This document shows positions 8,683-18,065 of a stretch of DNA of 64,000 bases, one piece after another. A model generated the notes under the pieces. That model worked only from the letters and a program-made list of their open reading frames with translations. It was not told where the DNA came from and made no database searches. Within the stretch, counting starts at the first letter, position 1. The number at the start of each line of letters is the position of its first letter. Position numbers and translations under genes: made by a program. The stretch comes from Roseivirga misakiensis. Its GTDB lineage: Bacteria > Bacteroidota > Bacteroidia > Cytophagales > Cyclobacteriaceae. The stretch spans positions 301,539 through 365,538 of the forward strand of contig NZ_MDGQ01000004.1 of assembly GCF_001747105.1 (NCBI RefSeq), in the 5' to 3' direction.

Positions 8683-9212
8683 TGTTCGATTGGAAATTTA
8701 TCCGGAACAATTGAAGCGGTTGGGTAGTAGCTTCTAATCTTTCGGTAAAGTGTTTGAGCTTCTATTTGCTGGTAAAACTGCCCCACTTTCACAAAGTAAG
8801 TGGGAAGTTTGTAGCTAAATCTTGCATCGAGTTCGGGCACAATATCAAATAGTCTATTTCTGACACGGCCTGCCTCTGTTTGATCATTTCCAGAATACAC
8901 TAACACGGTGAAACCATTGATCATTCTAATTGTGTCATTACCGACCCTTACGGAATCTAGCAGTTTGTTCAGGCTATCGGAGATATCGAATCTCGTGACC
9001 ATTGGTCTAGTCTGAATCACTTCCTCCGTTTTTTCCTCCGAACCGCTGGGTAGTCCTTCTACCTGAGGATTATACTGAGAAAGATTCTCAGAATAGCTCA
9101 AGTCCACTGCTTCGTTGACCTTTTTCTGAGGCGTAGTTGCTTTTGAGCAACTCACTGCACCCAAGCCGATCAAAAAAGCGGCTAAAATGATATTTGAAAA
9201 GACCTTATTCAT
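8679..9212 (-). CDS. SPOR-domain-like lipoprotein
   Basis: 177 residues. A lipoprotein signal with the lipobox GAVSC places Cys22 as the lipidated residue. After a low-complexity linker (about 25-75), the C-terminal ~80 residues (GFTVLVYSGNDQTEAGRVRNRL through YFVKVGQFYQQIEAQTLYRKI) look like a SPOR fold, which in other proteins binds glycan strands stripped of peptides. It likely sits in the outer membrane or periplasm and touches peptidoglycan. It overlaps secA by 8 bp upstream and the amidohydrolase by 4 bp downstream. Confidence 0.72.
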   Translation of the reverse strand: MNKVFSNIILAAFLIGLGAVSCSKATTPQKKVNEAVDLSYSENLSQYNPQVEGLPSGSEEKTEEVIQTRPMVTRFDISDSLNKLLDSVRVGNDTIRMINGFTVLVYSGNDQTEAGRVRNRLFDIVPELDARFSYKLPTYFVKVGQFYQQIEAQTLYRKIRSYYPTASIVPDKFPIEQ

Positions 9213-12200
9213 CTATAACAACGCACTTACTACTTCTAATGTCATCTTCAACTGACTTAAACTTAACGTCCTTTTTAACTGAACCGTCTGAGTACTGAAC
9301 AGAAACTCGATCATTTCTGCCATAAACTTTATCTGACTTAATCGGAGCTACTTTTTCAACAGGAGGTCTATTTCTGGTATCCTGCCTTCCAGCTAGTGCA
9401 CTTCTGGATTCTTCCTTCGATTCATTATAACTCTGACGGCTAGATGATCTGGCTTCTTGAACCCTATTCGGGTCTTCAGTAGGGATATCTGCTTTAGTCA
9501 AGAATGACATCGTGTCTTCGTTAACTTTAGAAAGGAATCCTTTAAACATCTCGAATGCCTCGAATTTATAGATCAATAGTGGATCTTTTTGCTCGTAAAC
9601 GGCATTTTGAACCGACTGCTTCAAGTCATCCATATCACGCAAATGCTCCTTCCAAGTAAGGTCAATTACCCCTAACGTGATCGCTTTTTCCATGGCCTTC
9701 ACCATTTCTTGATTTTCCGTAGCGATCGTTTTATCAAGGTTTACAGGAACACCAATTTGGCGTTTACCATCAGAGAAAGGCAATAGAATATTCTCAATTG
9801 TAGCACCACGCTCTTTTTGGATCTGCTTCAACAATGGAAGCGTTCGGTCAGAAATCGCCTTATTCTTATCCTTATATGCTCCTAAAGTTTCTTCGTAGAG
9901 ATCGTTTACAAGAGTATTGAAATCTGTGGTTTTGAAAGCGTTCTCATCGATCTTTGAATCTAATCCAAGTACGCTGATGCAACTCAATTTAAACGCATCG
10001 TAGTCATCAGAGCCTTTACTATTATTCAAAATATCTTCACAGGTATCATAAACCATATTCATGATATCTAACTGAAGACGCTCTCCTTTTAAGGCATTTC
10101 TACGTCTATCGTAAATCACAGTTCTCTGCTGATTCATGATATCATCATATTCCAAAAGGCGTTTACGCGTGCCGAAGTTATTTTCCTCTACCTTGCGCTG
10201 CGCTCGTTCGATAGACTTCGTAATCATAGAGTGCTGAATCATTTCGCCCTCTTTCAAGCCCATTCTATCCATCAGTTTAGCCACTCTATCAGAACCAAAT
10301 AGTCGCATTAAACTGTCTTCAAGAGAAACAAAGAATTGAGATGAACCTGGGTCTCCTTGTCTACCCGCACGTCCTCTTAACTGACGATCGACACGTCTTG
10401 ATTCGTGACGTTCTGTACCAACAATGGCTAATCCACCGGCAGCTTTTGAATCTGGGTGTAGCTTAATATCCGTACCTCTACCAGCCATGTTGGTGGCAAT
10501 TGTAACTGTACCTGGCTTTCCTGCTTCTGCAACTACATCTGCCTCACTGGCGTGTTGCTTCGCATTTAGTACTTGATGCTTAATCTTTTTAAGGTTGAGC
10601 ATTCTACTCAACACTTCTGAAATCTCAACAGAAGTTGTACCGACCAAAACAGGCCTTCCTTGCTCCGTTAATTCGACAATTTCATCTACAACAGCGTTGA
10701 ATTTTTCTCTTACGGTTTTGAAAACCTTGTCTTGTCTGTCATCCCGCTGGATAGGCCTATTGGTAGGGATAACAACTGTATCTAACTTATAAATCTCCCA
10801 GAATTCGCCTGCCTCAGTCTCCGCAGTACCCGTCATACCAGATAACTTGTGGTACATCCTGAAATAGTTCTGGAGAGTAATGGTGGCGTAAGTCTGTGTT
10901 GCGTCTTCTACCTTAACATTCTCTTTTGCTTCAATGGCTTGATGCAATCCATCAGAATATCTTCGGCCATCCATGACACGACCCGTTTGCTCATCGACAA
11001 TTTTAACTTTATTCTCATCAATGATATACTCGGTATCACGCTCGAACATGGTAAATGCTTTGAGCAATTGGTTTACTGTATGGATTCGTTGTGCTTTGAC
11101 ACTGTAATCCTTTATGGCCTCATCTTTTTGCTTAAGTTTTTCTTCATCACTTAGCGTATCGTCTTTTTCGAATTTGGCCACGATATCACCAATATCTGTT
11201 AGGATAAAGAACATAGGATCTTCACCTTCTCCTGTTATGAGATCGGTACCCCTTTCCGTCAGGTTTACTGCATTACTCTTCTCGTCGATCGTGAAGTAAA
11301 GCGGTTCATCTGCCTGAGGCATATTCTTCTGGTTATCAGCCAGGTGAAAGTTCTCCGTTTTCTGAAGCGCAATCCTAACCCCTGTTTCACTGAGGTATTT
11401 AATCAAAGGTTTATACTTTGGCAGGCCTCGATATGCTCTAAAAAGTGCAAGTCCGCCATCTTGTTCGTTGCCTTCTTTTAGAAGTCTTTTTGCATCGTTT
11501 AAGTACTGACCACACAGTTTTCGCTGTGCCTCAACGAGCTTTTGGATTCTTGGTTTTAACTCATAGAATTCATGCTCATCACCTCTTGGTACTGGACCAG
11601 AAATAATCAAAGGTGTTCTCGCTTCATCAATTAAAACTGAATCTACCTCATCAATCATGGCATAGTGATGCTTACGCTGTACTAGCTCACCCTCTTCTCG
11701 GGCCATGTTATCTCTCAGGTAGTCAAAACCAAATTCATTATTCGTTCCATAAGTGATATCGGCACGATAAGCTTCCCTTCTTGATTCGGAGTTGGGTTCG
11801 TGTTTATCAACACAGTCAATTGTAATTCCGTGGAATTGGAAAAGTGGAGCCATCCATTCGGAGTCACGCTTTGCCAAATAGTCATTTACCGTTACTACGT
11901 GTACTCCTCTTCCGGCCAAAGCGTTTAGGTAGGCCGGTAATGTAGCGACCAAGGTTTTACCTTCACCTGTAGCCATCTCAGATATTTTTCCTTTGTGTAA
12001 AACGATACCTCCAATGAGCTGAACGTCATAATGGAGCATTTCCCATTTTACTAGGTTTCCGGCAGCCATCCATTCATTATGCCATGTGGCTGTATCACCA
12101 GAAATTTCAATATGATCACCAGTAGTCGCTAATTGACGGTCCATCAAGTTCGCCGTCACCACAAGTTTCCCGTTTTCCTTAAGTCTTCTTGCTGTTTCTT

Positions 12201-12555
12201 TTACCACAGCGAAAGCGGAAGGCAAGATATTCATCAGAACCACTTCTAGTTCTTCGTTTCTTTTATCCTCTAGCGCATCCATAGATTGGAAAATGCTTTC
12301 CTTTTCTTGAATATCAAGATCTGGCTCATTTTCGATTCTCTCATGAAGGGCACTGATCTCACCATCAACCGACTCTAAATCTTTGGCGATTTGATCTTTG
12401 AATTCTTGTGTCTTTGCACGTAGTTGATCATCACTTAAACCAGAGAAGGTTTCGTATATTTTGTTAATCTCACTGACTATAGGAGTCACTTCCTTAACGT
12501 CTCTCTCTGACTTACTACCGAAAAGCTTCGATATCCCTTTCGTAAAAATGCTCAT
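9205..12555 (-). CDS. secA: protein translocase ATPase SecA
   Basis: 1116 residues. SecA drives post-translational export through SecYEG. Visible signatures: the Walker A loop MATGEGKTLVATLPAYL, VNDYLAKRDSEWM, YGTNNEFGFDYLRDNM, the DEVDSVLIDEARTPLIISG Walker B stretch, GTTSVEISEVLS, NMAGRGTDIKL and the RQLRGRAGRQGDPGSSQFF motif. It is about 200 residues longer than the E. coli protein; the extra length is mainly in the region after the DEAD-like motif, a known Bacteroidota feature. The usual C-terminal zinc motif (GRNDPCPCGSGKKYKxCH) is missing: the protein instead ends GRNDRVSVQYSDGSVKKD then about 20 more residues. The stop overlaps the next gene by 8 bp, which argues against a simple frameshift. 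Confidence 0.97.
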   Translation of the reverse strand: MSIFTKGISKLFGSKSERDVKEVTPIVSEINKIYETFSGLSDDQLRAKTQEFKDQIAKDLESVDGEISALHERIENEPDLDIQEKESIFQSMDALEDKRNEELEVVLMNILPSAFAVVKETARRLKENGKLVVTANLMDRQLATTGDHIEISGDTATWHNEWMAAGNLVKWEMLHYDVQLIGGIVLHKGKISEMATGEGKTLVATLPAYLNALAGRGVHVVTVNDYLAKRDSEWMAPLFQFHGITIDCVDKHEPNSESRREAYRADITYGTNNEFGFDYLRDNMAREEGELVQRKHHYAMIDEVDSVLIDEARTPLIISGPVPRGDEHEFYELKPRIQKLVEAQRKLCGQYLNDAKRLLKEGNEQDGGLALFRAYRGLPKYKPLIKYLSETGVRIALQKTENFHLADNQKNMPQADEPLYFTIDEKSNAVNLTERGTDLITGEGEDPMFFILTDIGDIVAKFEKDDTLSDEEKLKQKDEAIKDYSVKAQRIHTVNQLLKAFTMFERDTEYIIDENKVKIVDEQTGRVMDGRRYSDGLHQAIEAKENVKVEDATQTYATITLQNYFRMYHKLSGMTGTAETEAGEFWEIYKLDTVVIPTNRPIQRDDRQDKVFKTVREKFNAVVDEIVELTEQGRPVLVGTTSVEISEVLSRMLNLKKIKHQVLNAKQHASEADVVAEAGKPGTVTIATNMAGRGTDIKLHPDSKAAGGLAIVGTERHESRRVDRQLRGRAGRQGDPGSSQFFVSLEDSLMRLFGSDRVAKLMDRMGLKEGEMIQHSMITKSIERAQRKVEENNFGTRKRLLEYDDIMNQQRTVIYDRRRNALKGERLQLDIMNMVYDTCEDILNNSKGSDDYDAFKLSCISVLGLDSKIDENAFKTTDFNTLVNDLYEETLGAYKDKNKAISDRTLPLLKQIQKERGATIENILLPFSDGKRQIGVPVNLDKTIATENQEMVKAMEKAITLGVIDLTWKEHLRDMDDLKQSVQNAVYEQKDPLLIYKFEAFEMFKGFLSKVNEDTMSFLTKADIPTEDPNRVQEARSSSRQSYNESKEESRSALAGRQDTRNRPPVEKVAPIKSDKVYGRNDRVSVQYSDGSVKKDVKFKSVEDDIRSSKCVVIDE

Positions 12556-12603
12556 ATTGAATAATTATGTGCTAAAGTTAATTTCTTGTATATAAATAAA
12601 GAA

Positions 12604-12629
12604 GGTATCCGAGTATAAACTTAGATACC
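12604..12629 (-). terminator. possible weak hairpin at the end of dapF
   Basis: GGTATC (12604-12609) and GATACC (12624-12629) form a 6-bp stem overlapping the dapF stop codon. On the minus strand it is followed by TTCTTTATTT, which is only partly U-rich. Attenuation ahead of secA is possible; full termination is doubtful. Confidence 0.35.
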
Positions 12630-13394
12630 AAATTCGCCAGCAAAAACCTTCTTAGCTGGACCTATTAAATATATGTTTCTAAATGTTTCTCCGTCTTTTG
12701 TAAAAGACACCCTTAAATCTCCACCGATAGCTTTCAGAGCTACTTCATTTACCGATGATTTCAATCCTAGTGATAACGCGGCGGCTGTGCAACCAGTACC
12801 ACATGAGTATGTTTCTCCCTCTACTCCCCTTTCGTAAGTACGAATTTTGAGTGCACCGTCATTAATTTGCTCAAGAAAATTGACATTGACACCTTCTGCA
12901 GCAAAACGCTCTGAGTAGCGTACTTTTCTTCCTTCTTCTAATGGGTCAATATCATCGGTACTGGTAACGTATTTCAGATAATGTGGTGAACCTGTATCAA
13001 TCAAGAAATCATCACCAATTTGCTCAAAATCCAGCACATCGTGCATCAATAACGAAACTTGGTCACCCGAAATTTTCGCTTCGTGGATTCCGTCAATCGC
13101 CCTAAAGGTTGTCTCATTTTGAATCAGTCCTAAATGCTTCGCAAACATCACTGCACATCGACTTCCATTACCACAAAGTGATTGTGAACCATCAGGATTA
13201 AAGTAGATCATATTAAAATCGACATCTTCTGCCGGTTCGATGAGAATGACACCATCCGCACCAATACCAAATCTTCGATCACACAATTTGCTGACCAAAT
13301 CTAAATCATCCTTATCAAACGCGTTATCACAATTATCGATCATTACGAAGTCGTTTCCCGTGCCTTGATATTTATGAAACTGAATGATTGCCAT
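12621..13394 (-). CDS. dapF: diaminopimelate epimerase DapF
   Basis: 257 residues. It interconverts LL- and meso-diaminopimelate for lysine and peptidoglycan synthesis. Both catalytic cysteines are present: C74 in LCGNGSRC and C198 in SCGTGCTAAA. The N-terminal FHKYQGTGNDFVMID stretch and IDTGSPHYL are also family signatures. It lies 65 bp upstream of secA on the same strand, with only a weak hairpin between, so co-transcription is possible. Confidence 0.95.
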   Translation of the reverse strand: MAIIQFHKYQGTGNDFVMIDNCDNAFDKDDLDLVSKLCDRRFGIGADGVILIEPAEDVDFNMIYFNPDGSQSLCGNGSRCAVMFAKHLGLIQNETTFRAIDGIHEAKISGDQVSLLMHDVLDFEQIGDDFLIDTGSPHYLKYVTSTDDIDPLEEGRKVRYSERFAAEGVNVNFLEQINDGALKIRTYERGVEGETYSCGTGCTAAALSLGLKSSVNEVALKAIGGDLRVSFTKDGETFRNIYLIGPAKKVFAGEFGI

Positions 13395-13477
13395 TATCCG
13401 ATTTTTGCTGCTGATTGCAATTAACGAGCCTTTTTTAAATAAGTGACAAAATGGCGGAGAATAACCGTCTAAGTGTA

Positions 13478-13903
13478 CTACTTTTCCTTCTTCCTAAGAA
13501 AATATCTCAGTCCAATAGAGCCTTTGAAGACATCTGCATTAACACCAGCTATAAACATTGCCTCGGCATGAATTGCCAGATTTGGCTTCGATTCAATTGG
13601 CTTAATTTGAAAACCAACAGCAGGTAGTATAACTCCTTCAAGAACATTGAACCTTCCGCCGGCTCCGACAAAAAAGTCGAAGTCTTTCCTTTTCACCACA
13701 TTAACAAAAGTAACCAGCTCAGGGCCTACGTCTTGCCAAGCAACATCAAGCGTTAACCTAGCTTCTGCCCAAAATCGCTTTTGCGGATTAGAGCTGATAC
13801 CCAAGGTACTGACAACATCAGAATGGAGATAGGAAAATCCAACTTGTGCTTTCAGGGTAGAGAAAGAACAAAGTACCAAGGCAATAGTGAGTATTTTTTT
13901 CAT
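13478..13903 (-). CDS. small secreted or outer-membrane beta-barrel-like protein, unknown
   Basis: 141 residues. MKKILTIALVLCSFSTLKAQ is a clear Sec signal peptide with cleavage probably after Ala19. The mature part alternates short hydrophobic and polar stretches (RFWAEARLTLDVAWQ, FDFFVGAGGRFNVLEG, GSIGLRYFLRKKEK), like a small outer-membrane barrel. No family was recognised. It sits downstream of the rplS terminator and upstream of dapF, with its own probable promoter region. Confidence 0.6.
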   Translation of the reverse strand: MKKILTIALVLCSFSTLKAQVGFSYLHSDVVSTLGISSNPQKRFWAEARLTLDVAWQDVGPELVTFVNVVKRKDFDFFVGAGGRFNVLEGVILPAVGFQIKPIESKPNLAIHAEAMFIAGVNADVFKGSIGLRYFLRKKEK

Positions 13904-13952
13904 AATTGAGTTTTTAACTATTTATGAAAATAAACAATCCTAGTACCACAAA

Positions 13953-13990
13953 ACAAAAAATCCTCAGCCTGAATTCACAAGCTGAGGATT
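13953..13990 (-). terminator. intrinsic terminator after rplS
   Basis: On the minus strand the 10-bp stem AATCCTCAGC/GCTGAGGATT (13981-13990 with 13959-13968) is followed by a U-run (complement of the A-tract 13953-13960). It ends the ribosomal operon. Confidence 0.85.
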
Positions 13991-14012
13991 TAAATCGTAG
14001 AAGAAAGCTAAA

Positions 14013-14375
14013 TTACTTTCTTGCTATAAGTTCTTTGATTCTAGCAGCCTTACCTTGTCTTCCTCTTAGGTAGTATAGCTTTGCTCTTCTTACCTTACCT
14101 TTTCTGAGCACTTCGATTTTATCGATGTTTGGAGAAAGTAATGGGAAAATTCTTTCAACTCCGATACCACCCGAAATCTTTCTTACAGTAAAAGTTTCAC
14201 CGTTAGATCCTGAATTTTTTCTCTGAAGGACAGTACCCTGATACTGCTGGATTCTTTCCTTGTTACCCTCTTTAATTTTCACGTGAACGTTTACAGTATC
14301 ACCCGGTGCGAAATCAGGAAATGATGCCCTTCTTTCGTTACTTTCTTCCTCTATAAATTTGATAAGATCGCTCAT
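14013..14375 (-). CDS. rplS: 50S ribosomal protein L19 (bL19)
   Basis: 120 residues, normal length. [26 protein letters not shown] and the ending [17 protein letters not shown] are typical of bL19, which sits at the 30S-50S interface. It closes the conserved rpsP-rimM-trmD-rplS order. The 87-bp gap before it holds its own -7-like element, so it may also be transcribed independently. Confidence 0.97.
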   Translation of the reverse strand: MSDLIKFIEEESNERRASFPDFAPGDTVNVHVKIKEGNKERIQQYQGTVLQRKNSGSNGETFTVRKISGGIGVERIFPLLSPNIDKIEVLRKGKVRRAKLYYLRGRQGKAARIKELIARK

Positions 14376-14414
14376 ATCTCAATGTCTTAATCTGGTGTTC
14401 CCAAAATTGGACTG

Positions 14415-14422
14415 CAAATATA
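14415..14422 (-). promoter_or_regulatory. -7 promoter element of rplS
   Basis: Minus strand TATATTTG continuing into CAGTCC. It matches the Bacteroidota TAnnTTTG element, and the same TTTGCAGTCC extension occurs before rpsP. No good TTTG at -33 was found. Confidence 0.45.
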
Positions 14423-14462
14423 GGTATTAGTTTTTTATTTCCAGATACTGGATTGAAAAATT

Positions 14463-15140
14463 TTAATCATCCAGTAGGTCAGGACGCCTTTTCTTTGTCC
14501 TTTCTAGAGATTTTTGAAAACGCCACTCCTCAATTTTCTTTTCATGACCTGAAAGAAGTACCTCTGGCACTGTCATTCCTTTATATTCGACTGGTCTTGT
14601 ATAAACAGGTGGTGCTAGTAGACTATCCTGAAAAGAATCAGTCAAGGCCGATGTTTCATCAGACAAAACGCCAGGAATAAGTCTAATAATTGCATCTGAT
14701 ACCACTGCTGCCGCTAACTCTCCACCAGACAAAACGTAATCCCCAACACTTATCTCTCTAGTTATGAAATGTTCGCGTACACGCTCGTCCACTCCTTTAT
14801 AGTGTCCACAAAGAATAATTAGATTTCCTTTTAACGAAAGTTCATTAGCTACTTGCTGATTAAACGTTTCGCCATCAGGAGTCATGTAAATGATTTCGTC
14901 ATAAGGCCTGTCCGCTTTCAAAGCAGAAATGCACTTATCAATGGGCTCAATGAGCATAACCATTCCGGCGCCTCCGCCATAAGCGTAGTCATCTAACTGC
15001 TTCTTTTTATTCACAGCATAGGCTCTCAAGTCATGAACCACCACTTCCACTAAGCCCTTATCCTGGGCACGCTGAAGAATAGAATGACCAAAAGGACTTT
15101 CTAACAACTTTGGCAAACATGTAATTATGTCAATCCTCAT
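14463..15140 (-). CDS. trmD: tRNA (guanine37-N1)-methyltransferase TrmD
   Basis: 225 residues. TrmD methylates G37 next to the anticodon of certain tRNAs using S-adenosylmethionine, which prevents frameshifting. The trefoil-knot SPOUT signatures are present: [25 protein letters not shown] and [11 protein letters not shown]. It overlaps rimM by 11 bp, so the two are translationally coupled. Confidence 0.97.
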   Translation of the reverse strand: MRIDIITCLPKLLESPFGHSILQRAQDKGLVEVVVHDLRAYAVNKKKQLDDYAYGGGAGMVMLIEPIDKCISALKADRPYDEIIYMTPDGETFNQQVANELSLKGNLIILCGHYKGVDERVREHFITREISVGDYVLSGGELAAAVVSDAIIRLIPGVLSDETSALTDSFQDSLLAPPVYTRPVEYKGMTVPEVLLSGHEKKIEEWRFQKSLERTKKRRPDLLDD

Positions 15141-15672
15141 TGTCGTTTAAATAAACATCCAATAATCCTTCTGGAATGGCCAAGGACATTGTTTTATTCT
15201 CCCTATCCAATTCCTTTAAGAGATCCTTGTGAAAAGGAATAAGTAATTCAATATTACCTTCGGCTAGAACTGAAAAAAGAAGCTGTGGACCAGACTCGAT
15301 CACATTATCTATTGTACCAACCACTTTCTGTGACTCATTGTCAATCATAGAAAAGCCGATTACCTCGTGTAAATAGAATTCTTTTCCCTTTAATGAAGGC
15401 AGGGCCGTTAACGGCAAATAAAGCTCCTTGCCTTTGAGCGCCTGCGCATCAGCGAGCTCATAAACATCTTCAAAAGCCACAATTGCTTTAGCACCATTAA
15501 AACTAATAGACTCAATAAAAAAAGGAACCAGCCTTTGTCCGTTAAGAACAAAAACTGATTCCAAGTTTTTATATTGATTTGGTGAATCTACGTCCAGAAA
15601 AATCTGAACCTCACCTCTTAAACCATGGGTTTTGACTACATACCCTAATTGATAACAGTCATCAACCGTCAT
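15130..15672 (-). CDS. rimM: ribosome maturation factor RimM
   Basis: 180 residues. The N-terminal domain begins [19 protein letters not shown], the RimM signature; the C-terminal half is the PRC-barrel domain ([13 protein letters not shown]). RimM helps mature the 30S head and binds uS19. It lies 9 bases after rpsP and overlaps trmD by 11 bp. Confidence 0.95.
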   Translation of the reverse strand: MTVDDCYQLGYVVKTHGLRGEVQIFLDVDSPNQYKNLESVFVLNGQRLVPFFIESISFNGAKAIVAFEDVYELADAQALKGKELYLPLTALPSLKGKEFYLHEVIGFSMIDNESQKVVGTIDNVIESGPQLLFSVLAEGNIELLIPFHKDLLKELDRENKTMSLAIPEGLLDVYLNDNED

Positions 15673-15681
15673 GGCTATTGA

Positions 15682-16347
15682 TTACTCCTCTTTCTTTTCC
15701 TCTTCAGCCGCTGGTGCTTCTTCAGGAGCTGGAGCCTCCTCTACTGCAGGAGCTTCTTCGGCTTCAGGAGCAGCTTCTTCAGCTACAGGCGCCTCTTCAG
15801 CAACTGCTTCAGAAGCAGCAGCTTCTTCAGTTGCAGGAGCTTCTTCGTTAGCCTCTTCAGCTACCTCTTCTTCAACAACCTCTTCCTCAACAAAATTCTT
15901 AGCTGCGATTGCCTCTGCACGTGCCGCACTTACCTTAGCTTCCGCTTCAAGTCTTGCTGCTCTTGCATCAGCCTTCGATTTAGCCAATTGCTCAGTTTTA
16001 CCTTCAATCTTAGATTCTTTATCTTCGATCCACGCTGCTAATTTCTTATCAGCCTCTTCCTGAGTAATAGCACCTTTGTTCACACCTACTTGTAAGTGTT
16101 TTCTGAACATTACGCCTCTGTAAGAAAGCATAGCTCTTACAGTATCCGTTGGAAGGGCACCTTTCATTACCCAATCAAAAGCCTTGTCGTTATCGATATT
16201 AATCGATGCAGGGTCTGTGTTAGGGTTGTAAGTACCAATTTTCTCAATAAAGCGTCCATCACGTGGAGCTCTAGCGTCAGCAATGACTACATCATACATT
16301 GCTCTTTTCTTGCGGCCTCTTCTGGCCAATCTGATTTTTACTGCCAT
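15682..16347 (-). CDS. rpsP: 30S ribosomal protein S16 with long acidic Ala/Glu tail
   Basis: 221 residues from the ATG at 16347 (MAVKIRLARRGRKKRAMYD), which matches the known S16 start; an upstream in-frame ATG at 16398 would add 17 unlikely residues. The first ~85 residues are normal bS16. They are followed by a charged helical stretch (about 95-155), then a low-complexity tail of repeated EEAPAxEE-type units. Typical S16 proteins are 80-90 residues. Bacteroidota S16 proteins are often extended, but the tail's role is unknown; it may lie outside the ribosome core. First gene of the operon. Confidence 0.96.
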   Translation of the reverse strand: MAVKIRLARRGRKKRAMYDVVIADARAPRDGRFIEKIGTYNPNTDPASINIDNDKAFDWVMKGALPTDTVRAMLSYRGVMFRKHLQVGVNKGAITQEEADKKLAAWIEDKESKIEGKTEQLAKSKADARAARLEAEAKVSAARAEAIAAKNFVEEEVVEEEVAEEANEEAPATEEAAASEAVAEEAPVAEEAAPEAEEAPAVEEAPAPEEAPAAEEEKKEE

Positions 16348-16415
16348 ATAACTTTTAAAGTTGTAATGAGGATCTCGTCCTCTCTTTTCCAAGAACACGT
16401 CCCGAAAAAGGACTG

Positions 16416-16423
16416 CAAAGGTA
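16416..16423 (-). promoter_or_regulatory. -7 promoter element of the rpsP operon
   Basis: Minus strand TACCTTTG followed by CAGTCC, the same string as upstream of rplS, about 70 bases before the rpsP start. -33 not clear. Confidence 0.5.
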
Positions 16424-16607
16424 AGTATTTTTTTTATAGATGCATGTCTCTGTTTAAGAATTACAACTTAGCCCTGACCACACTCACCTTTTTGGCAGCC
16501 TAATTGCATAAACGTGAACAAATAACTCAGTCGCGATACTACAAAACGTGATGTCTTGAATTAAGAAAAATTATTATTTTTAGCGCCTTCAAAACCCATA
16601 GTAAAGT

Positions 16608-18065
16608 ATGAATTACGCCTTTGACAAAAATCTGTCTATTAACCAGCTAAGTCGTTATATCTTCGTTTTCCTCTCTTTATTTCTAGTCGAAACCTCATTA
16701 TCCAGTCAAGAGCTCAAAAAAGTGAGTACCTCGACCGAACTAGAGGATATTCTGATCCAGTGCAATACCCAAAACAAATTACTCTTTGTTTATGCTAGAG
16801 TTTCTGGGATTGATGACTGTGAAGTATGTGATGAAATCGAAAATAAAGCATTAAAGGATGAGAGAATAACTGAACTGATAAACTCTAATGCATTAGCCAT
16901 TTCGATTGACTTAGCAGAAGATCAATTATCCAAAGCATATTCAGACTATATGCCTGACAGCTACAATATGGGAGGACTGTTGCAACTGATAGACCCGACA
17001 ACTAACGTGCTATTGGCAACTTCTGGAGGTAAAGCACCAAAAAGAAGTACCGAGTCAATGGTCCGCTTACTCAACGAAGGGTTAGAGAGTAAGATATGGT
17101 TCGATGAGGTTATGAATCGCGATTTCTCGAACCTGAGTGGCGCAGACGCTTTGGCCCTCTACCAAGAAGCTCAGAAGAAAGATATTCATGAGAGAATGGT
17201 CTTTAATGTGGCAAACAAAGTAGCCAACGACCTAAACACTCAACTTTGGACTGATGAAGGTCATGGAATTACACTTCAACTATTCAATGCAGAGAACATT
17301 GAAAACCCCAACTTCCAATATTTGATTAACAACAGAGAATTAATCGAAAAAACTCAAGGCCAAAGTGCGTGGGGAAACTTCATTATTCGGGCCATAGAAA
17401 TCCAATCTCAGCGTTCGATCAACTTAAAAGACATCAAGCTAACCGATTACGTGATTGAAAAACTTTATCCTCTGATAGACCTACCAAATGACAAGTTTAA
17501 CGACAGAGTATTCAACACGTATAGTATGTTTTACTATCAAAGCCAAAACGCCAATAGCTACCTAGAATACATTAGCGAATTTAAAGACAAAGAGTACTAC
17601 AATCCGATAGTGAGAAGCTTTATCGAAGACGGCTTTTCGAACAACGAAGGTTACGAGAAAAGTTTTTACACAGAAATTCTTAAAATCTATCAAGAAATAG
17701 GCTTAGGTGACAACATATCTACCTTCTATAACACGATAGGAAAAATAAGAACTCAAGCAGGCAACAGTTCAGCCTATGAAAAAACCCTTGAGGCCTATTT
17801 GAAATACCTTGATAGCATCGCTAAAAAACAAAATGAGTTTCAAACTGAAATGAAGCAACTCATGGAGAAAGAAGGTAGAACGCCATTTATAAGAGGTGCA
17901 ATAGAAAAAATTATAGCCATATATAAGGAAGAATCTAGTATCGAGAAAGACGAAAAATTCTATTCAAACCTGACACAGCTCTACAACCAAATTGGAGATC
18001 ACAAATCCGGTAGAGCCTACCTTTTAAAAAATCTAGAGGAATCAGCTAAAAAGGATAATCAATGA
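16608..18065 (+). CDS. exported thioredoxin-like protein with helical repeat C-terminus
   Basis: 485 residues. A hydrophobic N-terminal segment (about 18-33: YIFVFLSLFLVETSLSS) is probably a signal peptide. Residues about 40-165 look thioredoxin-like, with a CEVC motif (near 71-74) where thioredoxins carry CxxC, so a periplasmic disulfide or thiol role is possible. The rest is a long helical region resembling TPR-type repeats (KTLEAYLKYLDSIAKK, LTQLYNQIGDHKSGRAYLLK). It overlaps the next gene by 4 bp (ATGA). Function inferred only from motif and export signal. Confidence 0.65.
   Translation: MNYAFDKNLSINQLSRYIFVFLSLFLVETSLSSQELKKVSTSTELEDILIQCNTQNKLLFVYARVSGIDDCEVCDEIENKALKDERITELINSNALAISIDLAEDQLSKAYSDYMPDSYNMGGLLQLIDPTTNVLLATSGGKAPKRSTESMVRLLNEGLESKIWFDEVMNRDFSNLSGADALALYQEAQKKDIHERMVFNVANKVANDLNTQLWTDEGHGITLQLFNAENIENPNFQYLINNRELIEKTQGQSAWGNFIIRAIEIQSQRSINLKDIKLTDYVIEKLYPLIDLPNDKFNDRVFNTYSMFYYQSQNANSYLEYISEFKDKEYYNPIVRSFIEDGFSNNEGYEKSFYTEILKIYQEIGLGDNISTFYNTIGKIRTQAGNSSAYEKTLEAYLKYLDSIAKKQNEFQTEMKQLMEKEGRTPFIRGAIEKIIAIYKEESSIEKDEKFYSNLTQLYNQIGDHKSGRAYLLKNLEESAKKDNQ

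Noticed and set aside
9205..9330. Frameshift at the SecA end
   Set aside because: The frame is open and ends with a normal 8-bp overlap into the next gene; the tail looks coherent.
15671..16063. Ser/Ala-rich open frame antisense to rpsP
   Set aside because: It is the complement of the repetitive Glu/Ala codons of the S16 tail; low complexity and no start signal.
16348..16398. Longer start for rpsP
   Set aside because: The 17 extra residues do not resemble S16, whose start MAVKIRL is well known.
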